Made by a program: the position numbers and the translations under genes | The notes under the pieces: generated by a model | Database searches by the model: none | What the model was told of the DNA's origin: nothing | What the model saw: the letters and a program-made list of their open reading frames with translations, nothing else | Part shown: in pieces, positions 33,836 to 45,254 of the stretch | Layout: every line of letters begins with the position of its first letter | How positions within the stretch are numbered: the first letter of the stretch is position 1 | Assembly (NCBI GenBank): GCA_963556495.2 | Contig: OY747709.1 | Location: 22,972,900-23,036,899, forward strand | DNA: 64,000 nucleotides | Direction of reading: 5' to 3' | Origin: Valencia hispanica | Taxonomy: Eukaryota > Chordata > Actinopteri > Cyprinodontiformes > Valenciidae

Positions 33836-35689
33836 TGTCATTCAGTCATCTTAAAGTCCTTTACTGGCTGACCATTCAGTAAAGTACTTCGATGCACGTA
33901 ATACCTGGAAGTAAAAGGGATAGGTGTCCACACTTTTTCTGTCTGTGTTCTTTGCAACTCAAAATATTTCCAAACAGCTAAATGTATCTTGTTCTAAGTT
34001 TAGAAAAAGCTGAAATCTTATTTCGGCCAGCTTAAAGCAACAGGTGGTGGAGGAGGGTAAGTGTTGGTTTACTGTAGGATAAAACTCAAGAGTATTTTTT
34101 TTCTGACATCTTGTTAAAATGATTATGAAGCCCCTTTCACCAAACACCTTCTGCTGTCTTCGTGTGTTTTGTTGACAAACCAATGCAGCGAGAAGGGTAG
34201 AAGCCAGCTTGTCTCTGTTATATCCCTGTCCCTGCCAAGGAAGGCAGTCACTGGCCCGAAGCAGCTGACCTGTGTAGGAGCAAGCTGGTTTCACGTGTTG
34301 ATGAATGGATGTAGTGATGACGTATGGTTTATGCGACGTGTTAGCAAGATTCAGAAATCCTCTACAATATTGTTTTGAAACTAATGGTATGCTAACTTTG
34401 GCATGGTGCTGATGTCGATGCATGACACCCCCCTTTACTATTGGTTTTATCTTTGAAAAATCACAGCTGTTTGGGAAATTGCCATTTCCACTTGTGATTG
34501 ATGGATATCCAGGGGGAGCTCAGAGGGGGCTCGTCTTTGCAGGTTAAGGACGGAAATGTTTTGTGAAAGAAGATCAAATTTTTGGAACAACATCTTAACT
34601 TTTTAAAAGCTTGGTATATGTTGATACCTACAATTGTTCCCACAGGACAGGCCGACTGAAGTCAAATACATCTGTAACCTATTTCACAATGACAGAACTT
34701 CTGCAATACTTCTGCAAGCAGTTGAAGAAAATAGCCGAATCTCAAAAGCAGATTTAAATAATTGCTGTTTTTGTCAAGTTCACATTAACTTTAATGCATA
34801 TTGACTTGTTGTTGTAGGCGTGGCAACTGTGTCTTGAAGCACGTGAGGACATGTTGCATAGTGCATCATCTTTGACAACAATTTGCCTCTGCAACAACTC
34901 AGGCAGGGTGCAAAAGAGGACACAGCCTTTGAGTAAGCCACGTGTGAGCACTGGTGCAAAGGTGTAGAAGAAAGGAATACGACAAAACCAAAGTGCAACC
35001 CGCATGGCCTCCATCATCCTGCTGTGGTAGCCTTCAAGGAGCCCAGTGGTACTGGAAGGGCTTCATTGGCAACAATCAAATCAGCATCAAAAGCAATTAG
35101 CAAACGGGTCCAGCAGGTGTCGTCGTGCTAAGTTTTGCAACACAGGCTTTAGTACAACAGCTCTAACTGTCAGAATAACGTGTGATTACACCAATATGTA
35201 CACTTGGAGACCTGTAAAAAGTACAGTTTCTGAGGTATCTAGGAGAGCACGAGCCACTTCTAACTGACTGGGATAAACAGTGATGAGAGAAGATAAAGGG
35301 CAAAGTGAACGTCACGTTACCCCAGCCATTTGCTTCTGCACACCGCAACCATCAGATAACTACAACAGGAAAAGGAAAAAAAAACAACAACACAAAAAAC
35401 GGCTGGTTTCCTTCAGCATATAACTGAATACCTTATTGCATTCTGGTGCTCTACATAGAATACAATGCACAAGCGCAAAGCATGGAGAATAAAATAAATT
35501 TTAAAGCTTAGGAGTTTTGACAATAATAAATCATTACATGCTAAATAAATGCATCAGTCTACCTCCAATGATGTCAACTAGTGTTCAATTTAAGCAGACG
35601 GTAAAGAACAGAACAAAAGCAGTGGTATGAGGTCTGGGAAAGACTGCAAATAACTCAGTTCCTTAGGAGGTTGGACAGGTGAAACTCAT
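33836..35689. other. No gene recognised
   Basis: Sequence without a recognised repeat. Overlapping frames on both strands at 33959-35348, up to 154 codons long, carry no motif or splice context I trust. Confidence 0.5.
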
Positions 35690-37297
35690 TCTTTTCACCA
35701 TATATTAGCTTCCAATTGGTAGAATCATTAGACAGCATGGGACAAATTTTCACAGCTATGCCGATGATACACAACTATATTTATCCAAAAATCCTGATGA
35801 ACCCAGTTAGTTAGGTAGATTACAGGCATGTCTGGAAGACATAAAACATGGATGAATCTAAACTTTTTGCTTTTAAATTCTGACAAGACAGGAGTTGCTG
35901 TCTTTGGACCAGAAGTTCTAAAAAAGAAACTGATTAGTCAATCACTTCATCTGGATGGCATTAAATTGGCCCCCAGTAATAACGTAAAGAACCTTGGCGT
36001 TATTTTTGACCAAGATTTGACATTTAAATCCCATATTAAACAGGTTTCTAGGATTTCCTTCTTTCACTTCCGGAATATTGCTAAAATTAGAAACATCCTG
36101 TCCAGGAGTGATGCTGAGAAACTAGTCCATGCATTTGTTACCTCAAGGCTGGACTACTGTAATTCTTTACTATCAGGTAGTCCACACAATGCCATTAAAA
36201 GCCTTCAGTTGATCCAAAATGCGGCAGCAAGAGTTCCGATGAATATTAAAAAGAGAGATCACATTTCTCCTGCTTTAGCTTCCCTTTCTTGGTTCTCTGT
36301 TAAATCCAGAATAGAATTTAAGATCCTTCTTCTTACATGGGACCCTTAATAATCAAGCTCCATCATACATCAGAGATCTAATTGTTTCATATGTTCCCAA
36401 CAGAGCACTTCGCTCTCAGACTGCAGGTTTACTTGTAGTTCCTAGGATTTCTTAAAGTAGAATGGGAGGCAGATCTTTTAGTTATCAGGCTCCTCTCCTG
36501 TGGAACCAGCTCCCAGCTTTAGTCCGTGAGGCAGACACTCTGTTTACTTTTAAGGCCAGGCTTAAAACTTTCCTTTTTGATAAAGCTTATAGTTAGAATG
36601 GCTTAGGTCATCCTGAGCTATCTCTGTAGTTATGCTGCTATAGGCTTAGACTGCTGGAGGACAGACTTACCAATTTTCTTCACTCTGCTACTTCCTTTTC
36701 TACTACTCTCCAGTTGTATTACAGTACATTCTGCTATTTCGACTGTTAACTTTGTTTTCTCTCAGTGTTTTTCTCTCCATAGAAGATATACCTGGTCTGT
36801 TATCCTGTTTGGCTGGAATGCCCTGTTGGACGGGGGGCATCGACTGGGATGGTGCTCCCAGTGGCTGAACATCCACTGTGTCCTGTTATCAACTTTTTAC
36901 TTTCTGTAACATAGAAAGTACTCTTATATCAGATCTTCTGTTCCTTCTGTGTCTCTGCTCTGTCTTCTCAAACCCCCAGACGGTCGTGGCAGATGGCCGC
37001 TCCTACTGAGCCTGGTTCTGTTGGAGGTTTCTTCCCGTTAAAGGGGAGTTTTTCCTCTCCACCGTCGCTACATGCTTACACAGTATGAGGGATTGCTGAA
37101 GGATTGCTGTGGTTGGAAAGTCTGCCCAATCTCACGCCAATGACTGACGCAATATGCTGGGATTCCTTAAATAGGAAACTTTTTAACTGACTGGAATGTT
37201 TGTATAAATGTATTGAAATGACTTCTTGTTAAGTGCCTTGAGATGACATCTGTTGTGAATTGGCGCTATATAAATAAACTGAATTGAATTGAATTAA
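35690..37297 (+). mobile_element. L2-type LINE, 5'-truncated copy
   Basis: The copy starts just before the reverse-transcriptase catalytic motif YADD (35757-35768) and runs to the 3' tail. The frame at 35828-36349 continues with KLISQSLHLDG, VIFDQDLTFKSHIKQV and SRLDYCNSLLSG, which are typical L2 blocks. After a stop at 36347-36349 the homology resumes in another frame (APSYIRDLIV, ALRSQTAGLL, SFSYQAPLLWNQLP) to about 36595. The 3' untranslated part ends GGCGCTATATAAATAAACTGAATTGAATTGAATT, the simple-repeat tail of this family. It shares family with the minus-strand relic at 1190-4815. It is dead through truncation and frameshifts. Confidence 0.85.
35828..36349 (+). pseudogene. L2 reverse-transcriptase C-terminal fragment
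   Basis: A 173-codon open piece after the YADD motif, equivalent to the thumb and C-terminal region of the L2 ORF2 protein. It lies in a different frame from YADD at 35757, so at least one frameshift separates them. It ends at a stop in TWDP*, about 80 codons before the usual end of the protein. The close match to the frame at 1409-1663 (minus) shows both come from one family. Confidence 0.75.
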
Positions 37298-37304
37298 TTT
37301 TAGT

Positions 37305-38260
37305 AATTCAATGTAAAAGGTAAAACCAATAAATGATATAGACTCAATACATGTCAAGGGAGATATTTCAAGCCTTTATTTGTTCTAATTTTTTGCTGAC
37401 TATGGTTTACAAACCTGAAATTCAAAATCTCAGAAAATTTGAATATTGGGAAAATGTTTAATATTTTAGGCTCAAAGTGTCACACTCTAATCAGCCAATT
37501 AATCCAAAACACCTACAAAGGGCCTATAAATTGTCTCTCAGTTTGGTTCAGTAGGAATCAGAATCATGGGGAAAACTGCTGAACTGACAGTTATGCAGAA
37601 AACCATCATTGACGTCCTCATTAAGGAGGGAAAGCCGGAAAAGCTAATTGCAAAAGAAGTTGGATGCTCCCAAAGATCTGTATCAAAGCATATTAATATA
37701 AAGTTATTTCGAAGGAAAAAGTGTGGAAGGAAAATGTTCCCAAGCAGCAGGGATGACTGCAGCCAGGAGAAAATTGTCAGGGAAAGGCTATTCAAAAGTG
37801 TTGGGGACCTTCACAAGGAGTGGACTGAAGCTGGACGAATCCTGGACATGGGCTTCAAATGCCGTATTCCTCTAGTCAAAGTATCAAAACCTGTTTCAAT
37901 GGCCATGGGTTACTGTGCTTGATTGGCCAGCAAACTTGGCTGATCTGAACCCCATAGAGAATCTTTCAGGCATTGCCAAGAGAAAGATAAGAGACATGAG
38001 AGCAAACAATGCAGAAGAGCTGAAGGCCGCTATTGAAGCATCCTGGTCTTTCATAACACCTCAGCAGTCCCACAGGCTGATAGCCTCCATGCCACGCCGC
38101 ACTGAGGCAGTAATGGATGCAAAAGGGGCCCAAACCAAGTACTGAGTACTCAGATTTTGAATTTGGGGGTTTCATAAGCTGTAAGCCATAATCATCAAAA
38201 TTATAATTATAAGTTGAATCAAAGACATGATTTTATTCTGAACATAATAAATAAAAGAAT
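37305..38260 (+). mobile_element. Tc1-family element with internal deletion
   Basis: An approximately 950-bp Tc1 derivative. Its ends are decayed inverted repeats: CTGAAATTCAAAATCTCAG near 37415 pairs with CTCAGATTTTGAATTTGGGGG near 38149. The transposase start and end remain but the catalytic middle is missing, so it is a non-autonomous deletion copy. It follows the L2 tail at 37297 within a few bases. Confidence 0.8.
37566..38145 (+). pseudogene. Tc1 transposase remnant, catalytic core deleted
   Basis: The ATG at 37566 starts MGKTAELTVMQKTIIDVL, the first helix-turn-helix, and reads to about 37880 (RILDMGFKCRIPLVKV). The sequence then jumps to VLDWPANLADLNPIENL (37915 onward), which carries only the last catalytic Glu, and ends at AQTKY with TGA at 38143-38145. 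The two parts are in different frames. The deletion near 37880-37906 removed both catalytic Asp residues, which normally lie between these parts. The product cannot catalyse transposition. An intact N-terminal DNA-binding piece of 118 residues is still open. Confidence 0.8.
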
Positions 38261-38529
38261 ATGAAGTGTAAAGGATAAGAGAATTATCCTTATCAGTTCC
38301 AAAATATTCACAGCAATATCTAGACTTGATACCACAGTCCTACAATGGGATCAGGATGGAATACTGGGTGACCTAGATTTTCCAGTAAAGGGAGTCATTG
38401 GTTTCATTTTGTTTTCATTCAAATTTTAAGTCGCACAACTTGCTATTTTGAATGCAAATTGCAGCCCACTGAAAGCCAAGTGATGTTTAGGCACAGTTGT
38501 ATTACACAGTCGTCCATAGAACTGTGTAT

Positions 38530-38778
38530 TGGAACACATCCAGTTTTATTACTAGATCTAGTTGATCCACTGGAACAAAGAAGGTGAAAAAAGGCTACAA
38601 ACTACCAGTAATACTTTAAATTTTACTTCAAAAATTACTGTCATCTGTAATTGTTCCATTCAAATTCTAAAAAATTTAAACAATTTAAAGATCAATACAT
38701 TGCTTTTGAATATCGATACAATATCATGACATAAAATATTGCGATATATCAGTGTAGTGATATTTACTTACATCCCTA
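38530..38778. mobile_element. Short inverted-repeat repeat B, 3' part
   Basis: ACACATCCAGTTTTATTACTAG to ACATCCCTA matches 63290-63520 (copy 2), including the ATATCGATACAATATCA and TATTGCGATA(T/C)ATC motifs. The end TTACATCCCTAA is the reverse of the GGGGATGTG start seen at 63104 in copy 2. The 5' part is missing. It is probably a non-autonomous DNA element. Confidence 0.7.
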
Positions 38779-41156
38779 ATCATCCACATAAAAGTGATTA
38801 GCTTAGAGTTGTATAAACTAAAACTGGAAATATATATAAAAAAGGAAAAGTTTCCTAAAACTTTGGGGAATTTCTTTGGTTACACTACAAAAGAATGAAT
38901 AAGTGTCTTTTGTCTGCACACATTAGGGCCTATAGGGTTGTTTTCGTACTGAGGAATTTGAGCAGATTAAGGATCATTTTGCGGTAAAAGTTAGAAAACA
39001 CTTCATCTAAATTTTCTAAAAGACTTAGTGTATTTTAGGACTTGAACTGTGTTGTCTTATGCCTGAAGGCCCCAAAAAAGAGCTTTTACTGTAACAACTA
39101 CAGAGGCGTTTCTTTCACCTTTGAGTGTTTTCACACATATGTTCCTGCAAACACACACTTCTGACATAATCTGTAATTTCCTGTAAAACAACTGCCTAAA
39201 ATATAATATATGGTGTCTGAGTTATGGAAAAAAAATTCAAGATATGATTTTGCACTTTTTTTGTAAAAGATATTTACAGTGCTGATTATGATTTTGGACA
39301 AGAAAACAAGAAAATTCAACCGGATGCTTAATGAAGCATTTATAATAAAAAAGGGAAAAAAAGAACCAATGATTTTAGGACATACACTATTTTAGTAGTT
39401 CTGCCTTTTGGATGAAACTTTTCTGTATATAGAACATCTAACTAAAAACATTTTATACACTTATCTGTACCGGGATGATAAACAAAGGAGACAACGGGCC
39501 AGGGGTTCTCAAACTTCATGTGTTTTTCTAGATAAGTTCAAACATATGGGAAAACCAGTGACAATTAAATCTGTTTTATTAAATTAGCTTTCGGCTTACA
39601 AGCAAAAGAAAAGGGCAGTTTATGCTGACAACTGTTTTTTACCCTAAGCAACTCTAATTTTCAACAACAAGGCATAACAACAATCTGCCTCTTCCAATGC
39701 CTCATGATGAAGGCTTGAAAAAAATGGGGGTTTCAGCTACCATATCTCACCATAGCAATGGCCAGTCTTTTCCTAGTTGGGTTGATGCCTGAAGGGGGGG
39801 CAGTGCGGAGCCTAACACTGTACTGGGCCTGTGGTCAGAAAGACAGACAGCAGGTAAAGGAAGAGAAAGAAAGGACAAAAGCAGGAAAGGAAACAAGATG
39901 TGGGCTTTAGTTTTGCAAGGTACAAGCAGGGCATTTGTTAAGAACCTTTCCCTCCTCCCTTCTCCCTGTTGCTTTTCTCTCCCGTCATTCCCAGCAAATG
40001 AATGCAGGGGGAGGAGTAATGACACAAGACTTATACAGTGACTCTATGCAGAGCTTTGCAAAGGGAAAAAATGGAGGTTAATGAGCTGACATCCCCTCCG
40101 CCCCCTGAACATGTCTCGCCAACCCAATGCATGCCGCCCCACCCTGACAAACATGTTACACAAAATGCATCAACCAGATAGTGGGGCTGAACAAGGGCCC
40201 TAAGCCAAAGAGACCGAAAAATCCTTAGGGGTCAGGAGATATTAAGGTAAAGCTTTTATTTTGAAAAATAAATTAACAAGCAAACTAAAAAGCAAACAAA
40301 CAAATTTGAAGGAAAGTCACATCTACAGTAAAAGAAAAAATAGAATTTCATAAGATAGCCTGAGTAAGTTCCAAGGATCAAGCATCTTAATTTTCCATAT
40401 ATAAATTAAATGAAATTTGTTTTTCAGGATCAACAACACTCAGAAAGACAAAAACAGAAACGTCAACATCACAATTAAATAATTAAAAGTAAAGTACTTT
40501 AAAATTTCACAGTAAGAATATAGCACTATAAAAGTAAGATAGTGAATAAAATCAGGGTGATTGAAACCATAAGTGTAGCACCATAATGCAAAATTAAAAC
40601 TGATGAAACACAGGTCTATCAGTAAGTCATTTGCAAACACGGATTTTGGAAAATAATGTGAAAAAAAATATTTTTACCATCTTTAATCCAATACTAAGGA
40701 ATGTAGGCAGTCAATTATTTAGTGCAGGTTTAAAAATGATGTCAAATGATCAAAATGTAAAATTTCTTATCAAACTGAGGAATGTTTCATGAAATCTATT
40801 GCAACAGGTTTTACATATGAAGGTGGGCACTGTGATCCTGACAACCTAAACAATTTTTGAGACATTTATTTTGAAGTAGGAAAGAAACTATCACTTGAAT
40901 TACCTTGTTGTTTAAAGTGTGCTATACAAATAGAATTGCCTAAAAATAAATAAAATAAATTGCCTTGAGGTAACCCTGTTGTATTTGACAGAGTTGACTA
41001 GTAAATACCTTATTTCTCATCTTACTGACAATTACATAACAGCTGTAGAGTCTTTAACAATTTTTAAAATGTTTGTGAAGCAACCTATCAGGTACCTGAC
41101 AAAAACTGTGACATCAGACAGGAAATAATTGTAAGTTGTGTAAGACAATATTCAAA
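38779..41156. other. No gene recognised
   Basis: AT-rich sequence. A pyrimidine/purine-rich patch lies at 39840-40000. The small frames have no motif. Confidence 0.5.
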
Positions 41157-41170
41157 TTCAAATTCAAAAA

Positions 41171-41197
41171 TAATTTCCCTCTGGGATCAATAAAGTA
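41171..41197. repeat. Microinverted LINE-tail segment
   Basis: On the plus strand this is TAATTTCCCTCTGGGATC followed by AATAAAGTA. The flanks are AATTCAAAAA on the left and AGTGTTGGTATAGCTCAT on the right, i.e. the ends of a minus-strand tail. In the related fragment at 3046-3100 the same block is in the opposite orientation relative to its flanks. Confidence 0.7.
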
Positions 41198-41557
41198 AGT
41201 GTTGGTATAGCTCATATAATTAATTATTTAAGGAGTTGTTGTAGAAGATGATGGCTGTGGGCAGGAAGGAATTCCTGTAGCGGTCTGTATTGCAGCGAAA
41301 TTGAAGAAGCCTCCGACTGAAGACTCTGTTGTTGTATGACAGTCTCATGAAGAGGATGCTCAGGGTTGTCCATAATTTTTTTTATTTTATGAAGAATCCT
41401 TCTTTGCATCATCATCTCCAGTGGTTACACAGTTGTCCCAAGAAGAGAACCAGCCTTCTTTATCAGGTTGTTTAGCCTATTTAAATCCCTGGCTCTGATG
41501 CTGCTACCCCCAATAGATGATGGCTGAAGAGATTACAGTCTCCACAACAGACTTGTA

Positions 41558-41573
41558 GAAGATCTGAAGCATC
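41558..41573. repeat. Target-site duplication of Rex3, left copy
   Basis: GAAGATCTGAAGCATC, identical to 42851-42866. Confidence 0.93.
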
Positions 41574-42850
41574 CATCCATCCATCCATTTTCTTCCGCTT
41601 ATCCGGGGTCGGGTCGCGGGGCAGCAGCCTAAGCAAAGAGACCCAGACTTCCCTCTCCCCAGCCACTTGTTCCAGCTCCTCGGGAGGAACCCCTAGGCGC
41701 TCCCAGGCCAGCCGAGAAACATAGTCCCTCCAGCGTGTCCTGGGCCTTCCCCTGGGCCTCCTCCCGGTGGGACGTGCCTGAAACACCTCACCAGGGAGGC
41801 GTCCAGGAGGCATCCTGACCAGATGCCCGAGCCACCTCAACTGACTCCTCTCGATGTGGAGAAGCAGTGGCTCTACTCTGAGCCCCCTCCGGATGACTGA
41901 GCTTCTCACCCTATCTCTAAGGGAGAGCCCAGACACTCTGCGGAGGAAACTCATTTCAGCCGCTTGTATCCGTGATCTCGTTCTTTCGGTCACCACCCAG
42001 AGTTCGTGACCATAGATGAGGGTAGGAACGTAGATCGACCGGTAAATCGAGAGCTTCGCCTTTTGGCTCAGCTCTCTCTTCACCACGACAGACCGGTAGA
42101 GCGCCCGCATAACTGCAGATGCCCCACCAATCCGTCTATCGATCTCCCGCTCCATTTTTCCCTCATTCGTGAACAAGACCCCCAGATACTTAAACTCCTC
42201 CACTTGGGGAAGGACCCCATCCCTGACCCGGAGGAGGCACCCCACCCTTTTCCGGCTCAAGACCATGGCCTCGGATTTGGAGGTGCTGATTCTCATCCCA
42301 GCCGCTTCACACTCGGCTGCGAACAGCTCCAGCGAAAGCTGTAGATCACGCTCCGATGAAGCCAACAGGACCACATCATCTGCAAAAAGCAGAGACCCGA
42401 TCCTGAGGCCACCAAAACGGATCCCCGCAACGCCTTGGCTGCGCCTAGAAATCCTGTCCATAAAAGTTAGGAACAGGATCGGTGACAAAGGGCAACCTTG
42501 GCGGAGTCCAACTCTCACCGGAAACAAGCCCGACTTACTGCCGGCAATGCGAACCAAACTCTGGCACCGGTCGTACAGGGACCTAACAGCCCGTATCAAG
42601 GGGCCCGGTACCCCATACTCCCGGAGCACCCCCCACAGGGCCCCCCGAGGGACACGGTTGAATGCCTTCTCCAGGTCCACAAAACACATGTAGACCGGTT
42701 GGGCGAACTCCCACGCACCCTCCAGGACCCTGCTGAGGGTGTAGAGCTGGTCCAGTGTTCCACGGCCAGGACGAAAACCGCATTGTTCCTCCTGGATCCG
42801 AGGTTCGACTATCCGTCGGACCCTCCTCTCCAGAACCCCTGAATAGACCT
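41574..42850 (-). mobile_element. Rex3 (RTE) LINE, 5'-truncated young copy
   Basis: A 1277-bp copy on the minus strand. It starts in the reverse-transcriptase domain and ends in an ATGG-type tail (CCATCCATCC at 41574-41587 on the plus strand). The target duplication GAAGATCTGAAGCATC flanks it exactly at 41558-41573 and 42851-42866, inside the Rex1 LINE. The reading frame is open throughout. The plus-strand sequence CGGTGACAAAGGGCAACC at 42479 lies at the site used for a standard Rex3 marker, which supports the name. The perfect target duplication and the open frame mean it is young, but the truncation makes it inactive. Confidence 0.92.
41574..42850 (-). pseudogene. Rex3 reverse transcriptase, C-terminal two thirds
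   Basis: From the truncated 5' end the frame runs uninterrupted through QCGFRPGRGTLDQLYTL, VDLEKAFNRVPRG (motif A; the usual AFD is AFN), LRQGCPLSPILF (motif B), LLFADDVVLLAS (motif C with catalytic DD) and FKYLGVLFTNEG. After that follow the C-terminal domain (LRWLGHLVRMPPGRLP, RRPRGRPRTRWRDYVSRLAWERL) and KRKKMDGWMD in the tail. Only a frame beginning at Met 42689 is preceded by a start codon. The frame reads through the tail into flanking Rex1 sequence and stops at 41481. The endonuclease domain, needed for insertion, is absent because of 5' truncation. Confidence 0.9.
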
Positions 42851-42866
42851 GAAGATCTGAAGCATC
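42851..42866. repeat. Target-site duplication of Rex3, right copy
   Basis: GAAGATCTGAAGCATC, identical to 41558-41573. Confidence 0.93.
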
Positions 42867-43345
42867 TTACTGTAAACCTTGAAGGACCTAAGCTTCCTCA
42901 AGAAGTACAGTCTGCTCTGTCCCTTCTTGTAGACAGCTTCACTGTTCAGTCTCCAGTCCAGTCTGTTGTCAAGGTGAACTCCGAGGTATTTATACTCCTC
43001 AACCACCTCCACTTCTTCTCCCATGATGTTAACAGTGTTTGACTTATCCCTGTTTCTTCTGAAATCTACAATCATCTCCTTTGTTTTGTTTATATTCAAG
43101 GTAAGACGATTGTTTCCACACCATGTCACAAAGCGGTCCACAAGCTCTCTGTATTCAGCTTCTTGTCTATCTCTGATACACCCGACAATTGCAGAGTCAT
43201 CTGAATATTTCTGCAGATGACAGGTCTCTGATTTGTACTGGAAGTCTGAGGTGTACAGAGTGAAAAGGAATGGTGAGAGTATGGTCCCCTGGGGTGCTCC
43301 TGTGCTGCTGACCACCTGGTTTGACACACAACTCTTCGGTCTCAC
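42851..43345 (-). pseudogene. Rex1 reverse transcriptase fragment
   Basis: About 165 codons of the Rex1-type reverse transcriptase stay open on the minus strand. Motif B (TGAPQGTILSPFLF), motif C with its DD pair (KYSDDSAIVGC) and motif D (NINKTKEMIVDF) are present in order, followed by EEYKYLGVHLDNRLDW. Reverse transcriptases of this kind copy LINE RNA into the genome at a nicked target. The N-terminal part and the endonuclease are lost through 5' truncation and the C-terminal part is cut off by the Rex3 insertion, so no functional protein is made. Confidence 0.85.
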
Positions 43346-43352
43346 AAACTGT

Positions 43353-45254
43353 TTTTAAAACCACAAAAAACAAATTTTCCGTGTTTCATTCATCAAAACA
43401 AGAATAAAAACCACTAAATTATTCTACAATGATAATAGAATATTTAAGATAATGTGACAATAATTTGTCAGAGTATGCATACATACATATACTGTATATT
43501 CCAAGAGAATAAAAGTACACATTATGATAAAAGCAGATGATGGTGTTCCAAGCTGGTTGTTTCATGTTCATTTTTAGGAGTGACTGATGTACAAAAGCAT
43601 TTTCTAGTTTAAACTGATTAACCTGTGTATCTTAAACAGAGGACACAGTTTGTGATTTGTAAAACCCTTACTCTATTTGTGCAAAACAAACAACATTTTT
43701 ATTACATCTAGTCTTGTTTAAGTGAAGCCAGTATTGAGTAAGATTTCATCTCATGAGCTGAATTGATCACAACATGCCTAATACTTAGATATACTCACAA
43801 TTGCTGCAAACAACTGAGCAGTAAATTTCCAATCAGCAGGGCCTAAAGTCTACAAAGATCTTCAAGAATATTATGTATTTTCATCACCAAAGTCTACCTG
43901 AAGAGCAGTGTACAGTTAAAAATATGCTTATTTACCAGCAAAAAAGATTTGAAATAAAAAATGTGAAAATGTTTCTTTGAATGAATGCCGTGTTGCTGAA
44001 GTGTATGAGAAATCAGACAAACCAGTGAACCTAAACTACAATGAGTTATCCAAAAAAAAAGAACACTTTAATGTCAAGTCACTCACCAAATTGTGTAAGT
44101 GAAGTCTGAATAAATAATAGGGTCATTAGGAGGTAATTCAATCATTTGTTTCAGGTATGTTGCACCATTGACATATCTAAAGGTTGCAAGACACCAGCTC
44201 TGGAGGACTGGAGTCTGAGACCCCAGCTTTATGACGGTTTGTGATTTGTGAAACAGTTACTGTGTGAAAACAGAATAATGAAAGTTTTCTCAAAAATATT
44301 GTTAAAATCGTCATTTCGTCCAAACAGCTATATTGTGAGCTGGATGTACGGTGGGGAGGGATGTCTTCCAAATGTCAACATAAACTCTGACTTCACCAAA
44401 AATGGAAAAAGTTTGGTTTCATCAGGTCTAACTGTCAGCCCTTTAAGATGTACCTCTTGCATGACTAAAAAGAATAGTCCACCCACAGGTGTAAAGATCT
44501 TACAGACTTCTCAATAGTTTGGTTAGTAAGGACAAACATCTCTTAAGACCATAGTACAGACCACAGGCTAAAAACATCATTATTACAGAGCCCAGAGTGC
44601 TGAGAAAAAAACAATTAGACCTTCAGATACTCCCCCTTTTCTTAGTTATTACGTGGTGGTGAGTGGGTGTATATGTTAAACAAAACCTCACTGGCCTTTA
44701 ACTTGCATCACAGGAAAACCAAAAAGAAAAGGTGAAAGTTTTTTGTTGTTTTTTTTTTTTTTAGATAAAGAATCTGCCTTAGCTGAAAATGCACTCTCAT
44801 AAAAACCACCAAAAACAATGGCAATAAAGTAAAAGGTTCTTCGAATGAGGGTCTCAAAAAGGAGAAAAAACATACCTAATTGAACATTTATTAGAATAAG
44901 GCATTTGCACAAGTCTAATTGGCTAAAATATATAGATGTTGGTGAATAAAACTTCAACATGAATTTTTTTTGCCTTGCTAATAAGATCTTGAAAGACTGA
45001 TGCTGTTTCATTTATGTACAACCCTACTCTCATTACTTATTAACTAAAACACACACATTTTTACTAACATATAGCAATGAAAATGACGATTCTCTCAGTA
45101 AATGTATTTCTAATGGACCTAAAAATTTTGATAACAACCCAAGTAATCCACACTGACAAAGAAATCAGCACAAATCGGTCTATAATTGTTATGTGTAAAG
45201 TGGAATGACACTGATAAATGTTGAAGGAAATTAGGTTCAAATAGACAATGAAAG
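43353..45254. other. No gene recognised; one dispersed-repeat motif
   Basis: AT-rich sequence. At about 44135-44225 the words AATCATTTGTTTCAGGTATG, AAAGGTTGCAAGACACC and GCTCTGGAGGACTGGAGT resemble a dispersed fish repeat end, but I cannot name the family. A long A/T run lies at 44735-44762. Confidence 0.45.

Larger units (their letters stand above)
41157..43352 (-). mobile_element. Rex1-type LINE, 5'-truncated and interrupted
   Basis: Read on the minus strand the copy begins in the reverse transcriptase (about 43352) and ends in an AAATTTGAA-type tail at 41157. It is interrupted at 41574-42850 by a Rex3 copy with a 16-bp target duplication. The first part (43345-42851) is open and contains TGAPQGTILSPFLFTLYTSDF and the catalytic QKYSDDSAIVG motif. 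After the insertion it continues with SVVETVISSAIIYWG, and near the end PEHPLHETVIQQQS. The part after the Rex3 has at least one frameshift (in a G run near 41508) and a stop. The tail segment 41171-41197 is inverted relative to related copies. Confidence 0.85.

Noticed and set aside
33959..34423. 154-codon minus-strand frame
   Set aside because: No domain or motif recognised and no neighbouring exon-like signals.
42006..42842. Plus-strand open frames of 112-174 codons
   Set aside because: Antisense shadows of the open Rex3 reverse-transcriptase frame on the minus strand.
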